A stretch of DNA of 64,000 nucleotides from Pseudomonadota bacterium (GCA_027487515.1 JAIYDL010000016.1:248001-312000), one strand, 5' to 3'. Counted from the stretch's first letter, positions 1 to 9,600 are shown. The notes: generated by a model from the sequence alone, not told the origin. Program-made: numbers and translations.

Positions 1-1
1 A

Positions 2-1285
2 GTCAAAGACATCACTCTTGCGGACTGGGGCCGTAAAGAAATCAAGCTCGCAGAAGCAGAAATGCCAGGCCTCATGGCCCTCCGGGAAGAGTTCGGCAAG
101 ACCAAGCCTCTGAAAGGCGCTCGGATCGCCGGTTGTCTTCACATGACGATCCAGACGGCCGTGTTGATCGAAACACTGGTTGATCTCGGGGCCGACGTTA
201 CTTGGTCTTCATGTAACATCTTCTCCACTCAAGACCACGCCGCTGCTGCGATCGCCGCCGCAGGAATCCCGGTCTACGCTTGGAAAGGCATGACCGAAGA
301 AGAGTTCATGTGGTGCATCGACCAGACCGTGTTCTTCGGGGACAAGAAAGAGCCTCTGAACATGATCCTCGACGACGGCGGAGACCTCACGCAGCTCATC
401 CTCGACCGTTACCCTGAGCTCTACAAGGGCATCAAAGGGATCTCCGAAGAGACTACCACAGGTGTTCACCGCCTTTACGAGCTCGCTAAACTCGGCAAGC
501 TCCCAGTCCCTTGCATCAACGTGAATGACTCCGTAACGAAGTCAAAGTTTGATAACAAGTACGGCTGCCGCGAATCTTGTGTCGATGCTATCCGCCGCGC
601 TACCGACGTGATGATCGCCGGGAAGGTTGCGGTTGTTGCTGGCTTCGGCGACGTTGGTAAGGGCTCCGCGGAATCCCTCCGTGGCGCTGGTGCTCGGGTC
701 ATCGTGACTGAAATTGATCCGATCTGTGCGCTCCAAGCCGCGATGGAAGGTTACGAAGTGAAGAAGATGGACGACGCGGTTAAAGAAGCCGACATCGTCG
801 TCACGACTACGGGTTGTAAAGACATCGTGGTTGGTCGCCACTTCCTTGCCATGAAAGACAAGGCAATCGTTTGTAATATTGGTCACTTCGACATCGAGAT
901 CGACATGGCGTGGCTCAACAAGAACTACGGTCACTCGAAAGACACGATTAAGCCACAGGTTGACCTCTACACCCTTCCGGGCAACAAGCAGGTCATCGTT
1001 CTCGCTGAAGGTCGCCTCGTGAACCTCGGCTGTGCTACTGGTCACCCGAGCTTCGTGATGTCGACGTCGTTTGCGAATCAGGTTCTTGCACAGCTCGAAC
1101 TCTGGGCGAACGCTCACTCTTACGAGAAGAAAGTTTACATGCTTCCGAAGCACCTCGACGAGAAGGTTGCTCGCCTTCACTTGAAGAAGATCGGCGTTGA
1201 CCTCGACGTCCTTTCACCAGACCAGTCTGAGTACCTCGGCATTTCTGCCTCAGGCCCGTTCAAGCCTGAGTACTACAGATACTAA
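2..1285 (+). CDS. ahcY: adenosylhomocysteinase, 5'-truncated by window edge
   Basis: S-adenosylhomocysteine hydrolase splits SAH to adenosine and homocysteine in the cytosol, keeping the methyl cycle running. The frame is open from base 2 and reads [13 protein letters not shown] before an internal Met at 62, matching the family's N-terminal region, so the true start lies left of the window. About 427 residues are visible of a usual 430-470. The NAD-binding Rossmann motif GFGDVGKG lies near residue 215, the family segments [13 protein letters not shown] and GHPSFVMS are present, and the C-terminus KPEYYRY is the conserved NAD-contacting tail. A strong hairpin terminator follows. Identification is secure. 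Confidence 0.97.
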   Translation, partial: VKDITLADWGRKEIKLAEAEMPGLMALREEFGKTKPLKGARIAGCLHMTIQTAVLIETLVDLGADVTWSSCNIFSTQDHAAAAIAAAGIPVYAWKGMTEEEFMWCIDQTVFFGDKKEPLNMILDDGGDLTQLILDRYPELYKGIKGISEETTTGVHRLYELAKLGKLPVPCINVNDSVTKSKFDNKYGCRESCVDAIRRATDVMIAGKVAVVAGFGDVGKGSAESLRGAGARVIVTEIDPICALQAAMEGYEVKKMDDAVKEADIVVTTTGCKDIVVGRHFLAMKDKAIVCNIGHFDIEIDMAWLNKNYGHSKDTIKPQVDLYTLPGNKQVIVLAEGRLVNLGCATGHPSFVMSTSFANQVLAQLELWANAHSYEKKVYMLPKHLDEKVARLHLKKIGVDLDVLSPDQSEYLGISASGPFKPEYYRY

Positions 1286-1305
1286 TACTTTTATCTCCAT
1301 AAGAT

Positions 1306-1337
1306 AGGCCCGCCTCGCGCGGGCCTTCTTTTTTTTT
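1306..1337 (+). terminator. Rho-independent terminator after ahcY
   Basis: Perfect 8-bp stem AGGCCCGC / GCGGGCCT (1306-1313 with 1319-1326), 5-nt loop, then a run of T to 1337. It sits 20 bp after the ahcY stop and before rpiB, so rpiB probably has its own promoter. Confidence 0.9.
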
Positions 1338-1363
1338 GAGCCATTTGTTGCTACCATGGCGGA

Positions 1364-1798
1364 ATGAAAAAAATCTTCGTCGCCTCTGACCACGCCGCCT
1401 TCCAAGAAAAACAACTCTTAGTTAAGGCCCTCGGGGAGAGTTTTGAGGTTGTAGACCTCGGGACCCATGGACCGGAGTCAACGCATTACCCTGAATGGGT
1501 TAAGCTTTTGGTAGAGAACGTCCGTCGGGACCACACTTTCGGGATTCTCCTTTGTGGCTCGGGCATTGGGGTTAGCATGGCCGCCAATCGCTACAAGGAT
1601 ATCCGCGCTGCCCTCTGCCGAGACGAAGATGACGCTCGAATGTCTCGGCTTCACAATAACTCGAATGTCCTCTGTCTTTCTGGCCGGAAAACTCCTCCAG
1701 AGCTCTTAGAGCGCATCTCTCGGGTCTACCTCTCGACCGAATTCGAGGGCGGACGCCACCAGCAGCGGGTCGAGCAGTTTAACCAACTCGGCGAGTGA
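1364..1798 (+). CDS. rpiB: ribose-5-phosphate isomerase B (RpiB/LacAB family)
   Basis: Interconverts ribose-5-phosphate and ribulose-5-phosphate in the non-oxidative pentose phosphate pathway. The 144-aa length is normal. The N-terminal SDHAAF (D9, H10) and the CGSGIGVSMAANR phosphate/active-site loop with C64 are both present, followed by RAALCRDEDDARMSRLHNNSN carrying the conserved His. It is a single-gene unit between the ahcY terminator and a convergent gene whose stop is 8 bp beyond its own. LacA/LacB cannot be excluded by sequence alone, but no tagatose-pathway genes are nearby. Confidence 0.92.
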   Translation: MKKIFVASDHAAFQEKQLLVKALGESFEVVDLGTHGPESTHYPEWVKLLVENVRRDHTFGILLCGSGIGVSMAANRYKDIRAALCRDEDDARMSRLHNNSNVLCLSGRKTPPELLERISRVYLSTEFEGGRHQQRVEQFNQLGE

Positions 1799-1805
1799 TC
1801 GGTCG

Positions 1806-3476
1806 CTAGTTCCCGGTGGTGTTGAGCCTGTTCCAGCCCGACCTCCGGTAGCGGTTAGAGATGATGTCGAAGATTGGAGTCGACGGAAGGTTTGAAATTT
1901 CTGCTCGGCTGGTCGCCGCTTCCGCAAAGTTAACCACCTCGGTGCCGCCCTGGGGGGCCTCTTCCATACCTGGCATCGGCGGCATCACGAACCCAGGCTC
2001 CTCCGGAGCTTGAACGGGCCCACCGCCGCTTTGGTAACCGACGCTAATCGCCTCGGCTAAGCGTTCGCGGATTTTGGGAGGAATTTTACTGACCATCGCA
2101 GCCCCGATTCCACTCTCACGGACCCCGCTTCCATTCACCGGCTTGGCCGAGGCCGCCATCGCTGCGAGGTTCGCTGGCATGATTCCACCGAGCCCTTGGG
2201 CGACCTGCTTCTGTTGCTCCGTGAGAAGCGCGGGTGTGGGAAGTTTCGCACCGTACTTGGCGGCAACCCGGGCGGCGATGGCCGACTGTCGCAGGGAGGC
2301 CCGCTCAATCTGGCCCTGATCCATGTCCCCTCGCCCTAGGGTATCGAAGGTGGTGTTGGCCTCGGCCATGAGATTTACCCCGGTTCCAAGCCGAGGAGTG
2401 TAGGCGGTGAGATTTGAGCGGAGGCAGGTATTAGTCTGTCTGCAGCCACACTCTTGATCGTAGGTCGCCGTGGTGCCAGTCTTCGCGGTACAGCCGACGG
2501 CCATCCGAGGTGTTTCTGGGTTCCCGTTGTTGAGGACGCAAACTTCCTGGTACTCGCTCGGGTAGAGAGTTTTCGAGGTTGACTCCGAGCAAAAGCAAGA
2601 GGTCTTGGTCCAGGGGTTACAGTTCTTACCAGCGAACTCTAGCGAGTCGATGACTTCGCCGATCTTTTTGGCGGCGTTTTTATGCTTGTTGGCCTTTCGG
2701 ATGTAGAGGAGAGTGAGCGCTCCGGCCCCGGACATTTTTAAAATCATGGCCGTGTTCAGTGCCGTGCCCGTCGAGGCAAGACCCACGTAACACGCGGTTA
2801 CACCGGCGTAGATCATGGACTGGTACTTCGACGTTTTCTCTCGAGTTTTGTGAGTTTCCCGCAGCCGAACCAGCGCCTGGAGCTGTTCATCCCCAGGGAT
2901 AGTCTTTCCGTCGGCCTTCTTTTGGAGTGAGGTTTGAATGATCCCCGCCACGGCCTCGTAGCCCATGGCGATGTAGCTGCAGTAGTCCCGCTGCTCTTCG
3001 GGTCGCTGGTTCGCGGCTGCGCCGGCGGCCCCGGAGGTGGCCCCCGCTGCTGTGCCCGTTGCTGCCGTTGCAGCGGGTGCCGTCGTGGCCGCCCCCGTTG
3101 CTGCTCCAGCGGCTTCTCCAGCCGCCGTCCCCGCGGTTGCACCCGCCGTTGCTCCAGCCGCGGGCGTCTCCGGACTCCGGACTAACCCTCCCGAGAGTCC
3201 TCCGACTAAGGCGTAGGCACTCCGGATCATGTCTTCGAGCGGTAGACCATCGTCGTCTTTACAGTCGTTCACGGCCGCGCATTTTTCTTTGTAGACCCGA
3301 TCCTTGACTCCCTGGTGGACGAAGCCCTTGGCCCTCTCCATCTGTTGGTCGGTGAGGTTCGCCGGGGTCTCAAACTGAGAATCAACAGAGCTCGAACTCG
3401 GGTCGATGGTCGTCTGGCCTTGCGTCCTGGGAGCGACGAGGAGAAATACGAGGAGGAAGCGGAAAACTTGTTTCAT
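1806..3476 (-). CDS. exported protein with Ala/Thr/Gly low-complexity segment and Cys-rich domain
   Basis: Not recognised as a named family. The start at 3476 gives a classical signal peptide (MKQVFRFLLVFLLVAPRTQG); an upstream in-frame Met at 3551 would put 25 extra residues in front of it. The 556-aa product has: an acidic N-terminal region; a low-complexity stretch of Ala, Thr and Gly (roughly residues 105-155); a pair of hydrophobic helices near residues 220-260 (YAGVTACYVGLAST, MILKMSGAGALTLLYI); a Cys-rich module (CNPWTKTSCFCSE ... QECGCRQTNTCL); and a Pro/Ala-rich C-terminus. Probably periplasmic or inner-membrane anchored facing out. Convergent with rpiB; divergent from the DtxR-like gene. 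Confidence 0.8.
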   Translation of the reverse strand: MKQVFRFLLVFLLVAPRTQGQTTIDPSSSSVDSQFETPANLTDQQMERAKGFVHQGVKDRVYKEKCAAVNDCKDDDGLPLEDMIRSAYALVGGLSGGLVRSPETPAAGATAGATAGTAAGEAAGAATGAATTAPAATAATGTAAGATSGAAGAAANQRPEEQRDYCSYIAMGYEAVAGIIQTSLQKKADGKTIPGDEQLQALVRLRETHKTREKTSKYQSMIYAGVTACYVGLASTGTALNTAMILKMSGAGALTLLYIRKANKHKNAAKKIGEVIDSLEFAGKNCNPWTKTSCFCSESTSKTLYPSEYQEVCVLNNGNPETPRMAVGCTAKTGTTATYDQECGCRQTNTCLRSNLTAYTPRLGTGVNLMAEANTTFDTLGRGDMDQGQIERASLRQSAIAARVAAKYGAKLPTPALLTEQQKQVAQGLGGIMPANLAAMAASAKPVNGSGVRESGIGAAMVSKIPPKIRERLAEAISVGYQSGGGPVQAPEEPGFVMPPMPGMEEAPQGGTEVVNFAEAATSRAEISNLPSTPIFDIISNRYRRSGWNRLNTTGN

Positions 3477-3662
3477 GAACCTGGCCTTTATTACGCTTGA
3501 TTTTATCACGTCGCTCAATGGGGTGAAGGGAGTGAAATTCCTTCCTCTCAAGGGGCTGTGAATTCGGTCGGTTAGGTTCGAGCTTAAGTCCTTGAAGTTC
3601 CAGTTGGATGCAACAAATATTTATCGTTTGACGGCTATCGGGGGGATAAGTAAGTTATACCC

Positions 3663-4184
3663 ATGTCTGATAAAAAACAAAGCATCCAGCACACCCACGA
3701 TAACGATCTCACTCATTCGATGGTCCATTACCTTCTGGCGATTCATAAACTAAAAGAGTCAAAGGGCTACGCACGAGTGACAGACATTGCGTACGAGATG
3801 GGTCTCACCAAGGGTTCTGTCTCGACGGCGCTCACGAACCTGAAGAAGCGCGAACTCGTTCTCGAGGATGAGAGCAAATTCCTCTCCCTGTCACCGTTGG
3901 GCCACGAGGCCGTTCATGGCATCCTCTCGTCGCGGACTCTGCTCTACTACTTCCTGAAAGACATCATCGGCGTTGACGAAGTCGTTGCCCACAAGGATTC
4001 GTGCCTCATGGAGCACTTGATGAGCACGGAGACGCGGGAGAAGTTTTTCAACTTCATGAAGGCCCTCACCAATGAAGACTTCAAAAAGACGCACTTCACG
4101 ACGTCGTTTGACTTTTCTCAGTTTGAGCATCCGCACGACTTCGAGGAGATTCAAAAAGGCGACATGTACTTAAAATCGGAATGA
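3663..4184 (+). CDS. DtxR/MntR-family metal-responsive transcriptional regulator
   Basis: Likely metal-dependent repressor. Residues 17-62 form the winged helix-turn-helix (ARVTDIAYEMGLTKGSVSTAL), and the dimerisation helices end in the motif CLMEH (C114, E117, H118), equivalent to the primary metal site C102-E105-H106 of DtxR. The ancillary site is altered: positions equivalent to DtxR H79 and E83 read R91 and Y95, while the His equivalent to H98 is kept (H110). There is no C-terminal SH3/FeoA-like domain, so at 173 aa it is a short form. Its stop overlaps the start of the next gene by 4 bp (ATGA), coupling it to the transporter. A candidate operator lies upstream of feoA in this window. Confidence 0.85.
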   Translation: MSDKKQSIQHTHDNDLTHSMVHYLLAIHKLKESKGYARVTDIAYEMGLTKGSVSTALTNLKKRELVLEDESKFLSLSPLGHEAVHGILSSRTLLYYFLKDIIGVDEVVAHKDSCLMEHLMSTETREKFFNFMKALTNEDFKKTHFTTSFDFSQFEHPHDFEEIQKGDMYLKSE

Positions 4185-5398
4185 AAATCGTCGAGCTCCT
4201 CCGGAGCCGCGACCCTCGGTACGGGGGACATCTTTGGTTTTTCCTCGGATCCTACTTCTTCGTTCTTTTTAACTACCCCCTCGTAAGGGCCGCGTCCACG
4301 ACGATGTTCTTCGATGAGTTCGGGGCCAAGTCTTCTCCGGTGGCCTGGCTCTTGACCGTTTTCGTGCTCTTCCTCACGGTCCTGGGTCTAAACCGTCTCC
4401 AGGCCGTGCACTCCGTTCAGCGGGTCTTCCTCTGGGGCTCCCTCGGATCGACCGTCCTCTTCGGAGTAAGCACCCTGGGTGTTTCCCTTGGGATCCCGTA
4501 CTCCTCCTACGTGTCTTTCATTTGGAAAGAGATCTGCATCGTGATCCAAGTGCACCTCCTTCTTGCCTACGCCAATAATTATTTTGGTCGGGAAGATTTT
4601 CGCTCCATCATCGGGCCCGTGGGTGCCGTCGGGAGCCTCGGTGGAATCCTCGGTGGGTTACTGACGACGTCCATCTCGAAAGAGTGGGGGACAGTCATCG
4701 TCTCGTGGTCATCTCTGGCCTTCGTTTTCCTTCCGGCCCTCTTGTTCCTCAAGACGACGGAGCTGCGTACCGAAGGCCAGGAGACGGCGGAGTCGCCGCT
4801 CCAGACGCTCGACACTCCGGTCATTCGCTCCTACGTCTTTCACCTGGCGCTGATCGTGATGCTCTCCCAGTTCGTCATTAACATCGCCGACTTTAAGTTC
4901 AACCTCGCGTTCGAGAAAAGCGTTCTGCTCTCGAGTGAACGCACGGCTTACCTGGGGGAGGTGTACACGTGGACGAATCTCATCGGGCTCCTGCTCCAGT
5001 TCCTTGCACTGCCCCTCATTCTGCCCCGGATCAGTGAGCGCTCCTTACACCTTTTCATTCCCGTTTCCTACCTGGCACTTTCGGGCCTCGTCGTCTGGGG
5101 CGGATTCCCGGGCCTCTTTCCGATTGCCGCCTTCTACACCTACCTTAAGGCTTCCGATTATTCTCTTTTTAGCGCAGGGAAGGAGCTTCTCTACCAAGCA
5201 CTTAGACCAGAGCAGAAGTACGGCGCGAAGTACTTAACGGATATGCTCGTGTACCGATTTTCGAAGGCCCTGATTGCGGCCGTCTTGATTTATCTGCAAA
5301 CCTCTTTCATTCTTAATGTAATGATAACTGGATTTTTGCTCCTTTGGCTGATCCTGGTTGTCCGCACCTTCAAGATCCACCGCCGCCTAAGCCACTGA
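4181..5398 (+). CDS. TLC/NTT (ATP:ADP antiporter)-family membrane carrier
   Basis: Polytopic inner-membrane protein (405 aa, about 10-12 hydrophobic segments). By memory comparison it aligns with rickettsial Tlc ATP/ADP translocases: NYPLVRAASTTMF matches the first-helix signature, and YSLFSAGKELLYQAL followed by KYGAKYLTDMLVYRFSKA matches the conserved late-helix YSLFDATKNMAYIPL ... GGRFGK region. It is shorter than plastid/rickettsial members (about 500 aa) and substrate-contacting charges cannot be confirmed, so nucleotide exchange is a family inference, not shown. It overlaps the DtxR-like regulator by 4 bp, implying metal-linked expression. A generic MFS carrier is the alternative. Confidence 0.72.
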   Translation: MKIVELLRSRDPRYGGHLWFFLGSYFFVLFNYPLVRAASTTMFFDEFGAKSSPVAWLLTVFVLFLTVLGLNRLQAVHSVQRVFLWGSLGSTVLFGVSTLGVSLGIPYSSYVSFIWKEICIVIQVHLLLAYANNYFGREDFRSIIGPVGAVGSLGGILGGLLTTSISKEWGTVIVSWSSLAFVFLPALLFLKTTELRTEGQETAESPLQTLDTPVIRSYVFHLALIVMLSQFVINIADFKFNLAFEKSVLLSSERTAYLGEVYTWTNLIGLLLQFLALPLILPRISERSLHLFIPVSYLALSGLVVWGGFPGLFPIAAFYTYLKASDYSLFSAGKELLYQALRPEQKYGAKYLTDMLVYRFSKALIAAVLIYLQTSFILNVMITGFLLLWLILVVRTFKIHRRLSH

Positions 5399-5404
5399 GG
5401 TACT

Positions 5405-7432
5405 ATGCAAAACCCACTGCTCGAAACTCCCACCGCTGATCACGGCGCCTACGGATTCGATAAAATTAAACCAGCTCACTTCATCCCGGCCCTGACCGCG
5501 GCCATCGAGACCGCCAAGCGAAAGCTCGAGCTTTTCAAGCTCGATGCTCGGACACACTTCCAGCACGTGATCGTCGAAAAAGGTGATCTCACGGAACCGG
5601 TGGACACGATCGCCGGGATCTTTTTTAACCTCCATTCCGCGGAATGCACCGAAGAGCTCGAGCGGATCTCCCCCGAGGTCTCGGAGATCCTCACGCGCTT
5701 CGGGAACGACGTCACCCTCGACCCCGTGATCTTTGCGAAGGTGAAGGGATGCTACGAGAGCCGCTTCGATCAGAACCTGACGAAGGAAGAGCTCACCATC
5801 ATCGAAAAGACCTACCGCTCCTATGTCCGGAACGGAGCACTTCTGGCCGAGAGTGAGAAAGAGCGGCTCCGGGAGCTCGACGAGCGCCTGGCGAAGCTTG
5901 GCCTCACGTTTTCACAGAACGTGCTCAAGGCGACCAACGAGTACTTGATGGAAGTCACGGACCGAGCGGACCTCGCTGGACTTCCCGAGGGCGCCGTCGA
6001 AGCCGCGGCCGAACTGGCGGAGAAAAAAGAGAGGCCCGGCAGTTGGTGCTTTAATCTCGATATGCCGAGCTACCTCCCGTTCATGACCTACGCCCGGAAC
6101 CGAGACCTCCGGAAGACACTCTTCCTCGCCGGAGCTTCAAAAACGTTCAACACGAAATACGACAACCAGGACTCGCTGAAGGAGATCCTCCTCCTCCGGA
6201 CCGAGCGGGCGAAGCTCCTTGGGTACAACACGCACGCGGACTACGTGCTCGAGGAGCGGATGGCGATGTCGCCGAAGAAGGTCCATGATTTCCTCGAGGA
6301 ACTCCTCGTGAAGGCTTCTCCGCATGCCCAGAAAGATCTGGAGAAACTGCGGACCCTGGCGCGCGAGGACGGCATCTCTGAGTTGCAGGCCTATGATACG
6401 GCCTACTACTCGGAGATCTTAAAGAAGCGAGAGCTCGCCATCGACGACGAGATGCTGAGGCCCTATTTCAAACTCGAGAGCGTGGTCTCTGGGATCTTCG
6501 AGGTCGCCCAACGGCTCTATGGCCTAAAGTTCTCTGAGGTCCAGAACATACCGAAGTACCATGAGGACGTTCGAACCTTCGAAGTCCACGATGAAGCGAC
6601 GAAGGAATTCGTGGGGCTCTTCTACACGGACTTCTTTCCGAGGCCAACGAAACGCGGCGGTGCCTGGATGTCCGGCATTAAAGAGCAGGGCATGTACCAG
6701 GGGCGCATCGAGCGCCCCCACATCATGATCGTGTGTAACTTCACGAAGCCGACGAAGACGAAGCCGTCGCTGCTCACGCTCGATGAGGTGCTCACGCTCT
6801 ACCATGAGTTTGGCCACGCTCTGCACGGGCTTCTTTCGAAGGTCAAGTACCGGGACCTCTCCGGGACAAACGTCTACTGGGACTTCGTCGAGCTCCCTTC
6901 CCAGATCATGGAAAACTGGGTCCTCGAAAAAGACTGCTTAGACCTCTTTGCCCGGCACTATGAAACGGGAGCACCGATTCCCGAGGATCTAGTCCGGAAG
7001 ATCAAAGCCAGTGGAAAATTCCTCGAGGGCCTGGCCACACTCCGGCAGCTTTCGTTTGCCTTCCTCGACATGGCCTACCATTCCCAGGATCCAAAGGCCG
7101 TGACTGACGTGGGAGAGTTCGAAGCTGCGACCATCGCCCGCACGAGCCTCGTACCGCGGCTTCCGGGAACGAGCATCTCCACATCCTTCTCGCACATCTT
7201 CGCGGGTGGATACTCGGCTGGCTACTACTCTTACAAGTGGGCCGAAGTGCTCGACGCAGATGCGTTCGAGGTCTTTAAGACCTCTGGCATTTTCAACCGA
7301 GACGTGGCCCGGAAGTTTCGAGAGTTCATCCTCGAGAAGGGTGGGACCGAGCATCCGATGGAACTTTATAAAAAATTCAGGGGGCAAGAGCCTGACGTGG
7401 GTGCACTCCTCCGGCGAGCGGGTCTTCACTAG
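5405..7432 (+). CDS. prlC: M3-family oligopeptidase A-like metallopeptidase
   Basis: Cytosolic zinc oligopeptidase that degrades short peptides, including cleaved signal peptides in E. coli. The 675-aa length matches OpdA/PrlC (about 680). The N-terminus NPLLETP ... FDKIKPAHFIPAL is typical. The zinc motif HEFGH is near residue 467 (TLYHEFGHALHG), and the third ligand Glu is in DFVELPSQIMENWV about 28 residues later. The downstream GTSISTSFSHIFAGGYSAGYYSY stretch is the conserved M3 substrate loop. It starts 6 bp after the carrier gene, so cotranscription with the regulator and carrier is likely. Confidence 0.93.
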   Translation: MQNPLLETPTADHGAYGFDKIKPAHFIPALTAAIETAKRKLELFKLDARTHFQHVIVEKGDLTEPVDTIAGIFFNLHSAECTEELERISPEVSEILTRFGNDVTLDPVIFAKVKGCYESRFDQNLTKEELTIIEKTYRSYVRNGALLAESEKERLRELDERLAKLGLTFSQNVLKATNEYLMEVTDRADLAGLPEGAVEAAAELAEKKERPGSWCFNLDMPSYLPFMTYARNRDLRKTLFLAGASKTFNTKYDNQDSLKEILLLRTERAKLLGYNTHADYVLEERMAMSPKKVHDFLEELLVKASPHAQKDLEKLRTLAREDGISELQAYDTAYYSEILKKRELAIDDEMLRPYFKLESVVSGIFEVAQRLYGLKFSEVQNIPKYHEDVRTFEVHDEATKEFVGLFYTDFFPRPTKRGGAWMSGIKEQGMYQGRIERPHIMIVCNFTKPTKTKPSLLTLDEVLTLYHEFGHALHGLLSKVKYRDLSGTNVYWDFVELPSQIMENWVLEKDCLDLFARHYETGAPIPEDLVRKIKASGKFLEGLATLRQLSFAFLDMAYHSQDPKAVTDVGEFEAATIARTSLVPRLPGTSISTSFSHIFAGGYSAGYYSYKWAEVLDADAFEVFKTSGIFNRDVARKFREFILEKGGTEHPMELYKKFRGQEPDVGALLRRAGLH

Positions 7433-7537
7433 AGTTTTTCTAGGCCCTTAGCTTCGGCCCGTGAACCTGAAGGTTTATTAAGTTTACTCGTGTCTGATAA
7501 AGCGTTAGCTTCGCGTCTTCGGAGAGGAGCTGCGACC

Positions 7538-9595
7538 ATGTCAGATAAGTTTGAAGTATACCATGCGGCCCTCAGTTGGTTTGCGAAGAACTCCGAGCTG
7601 CATCGGTCAAACCGGTACGACGCCCTCGAGCTGATCTGTCACAAGAGTATGGCGGCGATGGGGATCAATCGCATCGGAGTCTGGTTCTTCACCATCGACC
7701 GCGGGGCCATCAGTGAGGAAGTCACTTTCTCCACCGATCAAAGGCCCCAGCACGGGGCCATCCTTCGTCGCGTGGACTATCCGGTCTACTTTGATCAGCT
7801 TTCGGCCGAGCGATTGATCGTGAGTCCCGATGCGCTCACCGATCCGTCTGTGGCCGAGTTCGTCGACGTCTACATGAAGCCCAATCGCGTGCGCGCCATC
7901 CTCGATGCTCCGATCTTCTCCGATGGTGAGATGATCGGGATCGTTTGCGCCGAGCACTCGACCACCAGGGCCTGGGACCTCCATGACAAGAACTTCGTCA
8001 CGAGCCTCGCGGATTTCATCGGTCGCTTGATCGAGACCGAGAAGCGACACACCTACGAGATCGAGCTCCGGCACCGGATCAACTACCTCGAGAACGACCT
8101 GAAGAAGAAGCTCGACGATCTCAACGAGGCCAAGCTGAGTCTTGATCTGGCACTCGAGGGAGCGCAGGTCGGGAAATGGGACTGGGACCTGAAGAACAGG
8201 AAGTTGGCCCTCAACAAGACCTGGTACACCAAACTCGGCTACCACAACAACGAGCTTCCGCAGTCCTTCGAGACCCTGAAGAAGGTCCTCCATCCCGACG
8301 ATGCCCCGCGAGTGATCGAGGAGCTGGAGCGACACGTCCGCGGCGAAACGATTTTCTATGAATGTCGCTACCGGATGATCACCAAGGTTGGCGAGATCCA
8401 GTGGTGCCTGGATCGTGGGTGCGTGATCCAGAGAGATCCGCACGGTGCTCCGCTTCGCCTCATCGGCGTGAACGTGAACGTGACTCCGGTGGTGAAATGG
8501 GAACAGAGCCTCATCATCTCTGAGCAGCAGTTAAAGGCCATGATTCAATCTTTGCCAACGCCAGTGGCGATGTTTGACCGGAACCTGCGCTACCTCGCGT
8601 ACAGTGCCCGCTGGCTCGAAGAGTGGCAGAACTTTGGCAGCGCCAAGGAAGGGAAAACGATCCGCGGCGATTTTCGACCAGAGTGGTTGCAGACCCTGGA
8701 GCGGGGTCTCATGGGGGAGACCTTAAAGCAAGATGAGGAACTCCTCGACTTCGGAAACGGAGAGGAGTTCTGGCTCCGGTGGGCGATCCAGCCCTGGAAA
8801 ACGGCGAGCGGTGAGATCGGCGGAGTCATCGTCATGGCGGAGAATATCTCGTTAAAAAAAGAAGCGGAGATGCGCCTGGCCCAGGCCTCGAAGCTCTCCG
8901 CGCTGGGAGAAATGGCGGGTGGGATCGCGCATGAGATCAATAACCCCTTGAGCATCATCAAGGGATACATCGACCTCCTCCGGCGGCATTCGGCCCGGCA
9001 GTCCCTGGGGCCCGAGCTCCTTCTCCAGTACATCAACAAGATGGATCAGACCGTTTCTCGCATCTCCAGGATCGTGAACGGCATGCGCCGCTTCGCTCGG
9101 GAGTCCTCGATGGATGAGAAGGTCACGTACTCCCTCAATAAGATCATCGAAGAGACTCTGGATATCTGCCAGGAGAGGATCAACAACAACGGCACGGCGG
9201 TGGAGGTCGAGTATCTCCGAGACGGTTCGCAGATTCTGTGTCGACCGGTGGAAATCTCTCAGGTCCTCTTGAACCTGATCAATAACTCCTACCAGGCGAC
9301 ATCGAAGTTCCCCCATCCTTGGATCCGGATAAAGATGGAGGACACGGGTGCTGGGTATCGGATTTCCGTCACGGATTGTGGGGAGAAGATTTCAGCGCCC
9401 ATTCGGCAGAAGCTCTTTCAGCCTTTCTTCACCACCAAGGATGTGGGAGTCGGAACGGGCCTTGGGTTAAGCATCTCTCGGGGGATCATCGAAGAGCACC
9501 GGGGTCGTCTCTTCTACAAGGACGAGGCCCCGAACACGACCTTCGTCATCGAACTGCCGAAGTTCGAGGACGTCGCGTCGGAGCTCACCCACTGA
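7538..9595 (+). CDS. GAF-PAS-PAS hybrid-sensor histidine kinase (soluble)
   Basis: Sensor kinase of 685 aa without membrane segments, hence cytosolic sensing. Order: GAF (about 15-165), short coiled coil (165-205), PAS with PAC motif (205-330; WDWDLKNRKLALNKTWYTKLGY), second PAS (335-440), HisKA with phospho-acceptor H in GGIAHEINNPLSII (near 464), and HATPase with N box LINNSYQA and G box GVGTGLGLSISRGI. The ATG at 7538 was chosen because GGAGAGGAG sits 8 bp upstream; a GTG at 7490 is in frame but lacks a usable ribosome site. No response regulator adjoins it, so the partner is unknown. Confidence 0.9.
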   Translation: MSDKFEVYHAALSWFAKNSELHRSNRYDALELICHKSMAAMGINRIGVWFFTIDRGAISEEVTFSTDQRPQHGAILRRVDYPVYFDQLSAERLIVSPDALTDPSVAEFVDVYMKPNRVRAILDAPIFSDGEMIGIVCAEHSTTRAWDLHDKNFVTSLADFIGRLIETEKRHTYEIELRHRINYLENDLKKKLDDLNEAKLSLDLALEGAQVGKWDWDLKNRKLALNKTWYTKLGYHNNELPQSFETLKKVLHPDDAPRVIEELERHVRGETIFYECRYRMITKVGEIQWCLDRGCVIQRDPHGAPLRLIGVNVNVTPVVKWEQSLIISEQQLKAMIQSLPTPVAMFDRNLRYLAYSARWLEEWQNFGSAKEGKTIRGDFRPEWLQTLERGLMGETLKQDEELLDFGNGEEFWLRWAIQPWKTASGEIGGVIVMAENISLKKEAEMRLAQASKLSALGEMAGGIAHEINNPLSIIKGYIDLLRRHSARQSLGPELLLQYINKMDQTVSRISRIVNGMRRFARESSMDEKVTYSLNKIIEETLDICQERINNNGTAVEVEYLRDGSQILCRPVEISQVLLNLINNSYQATSKFPHPWIRIKMEDTGAGYRISVTDCGEKISAPIRQKLFQPFFTTKDVGVGTGLGLSISRGIIEEHRGRLFYKDEAPNTTFVIELPKFEDVASELTH

Positions 9596-9600
9596 GCTTT

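Noticed and set aside
4181-5398. Generic MFS transporter call for the carrier gene
   Set aside because: TLC-family landmarks at both ends fit better than MFS signatures, though the reading is by eye.
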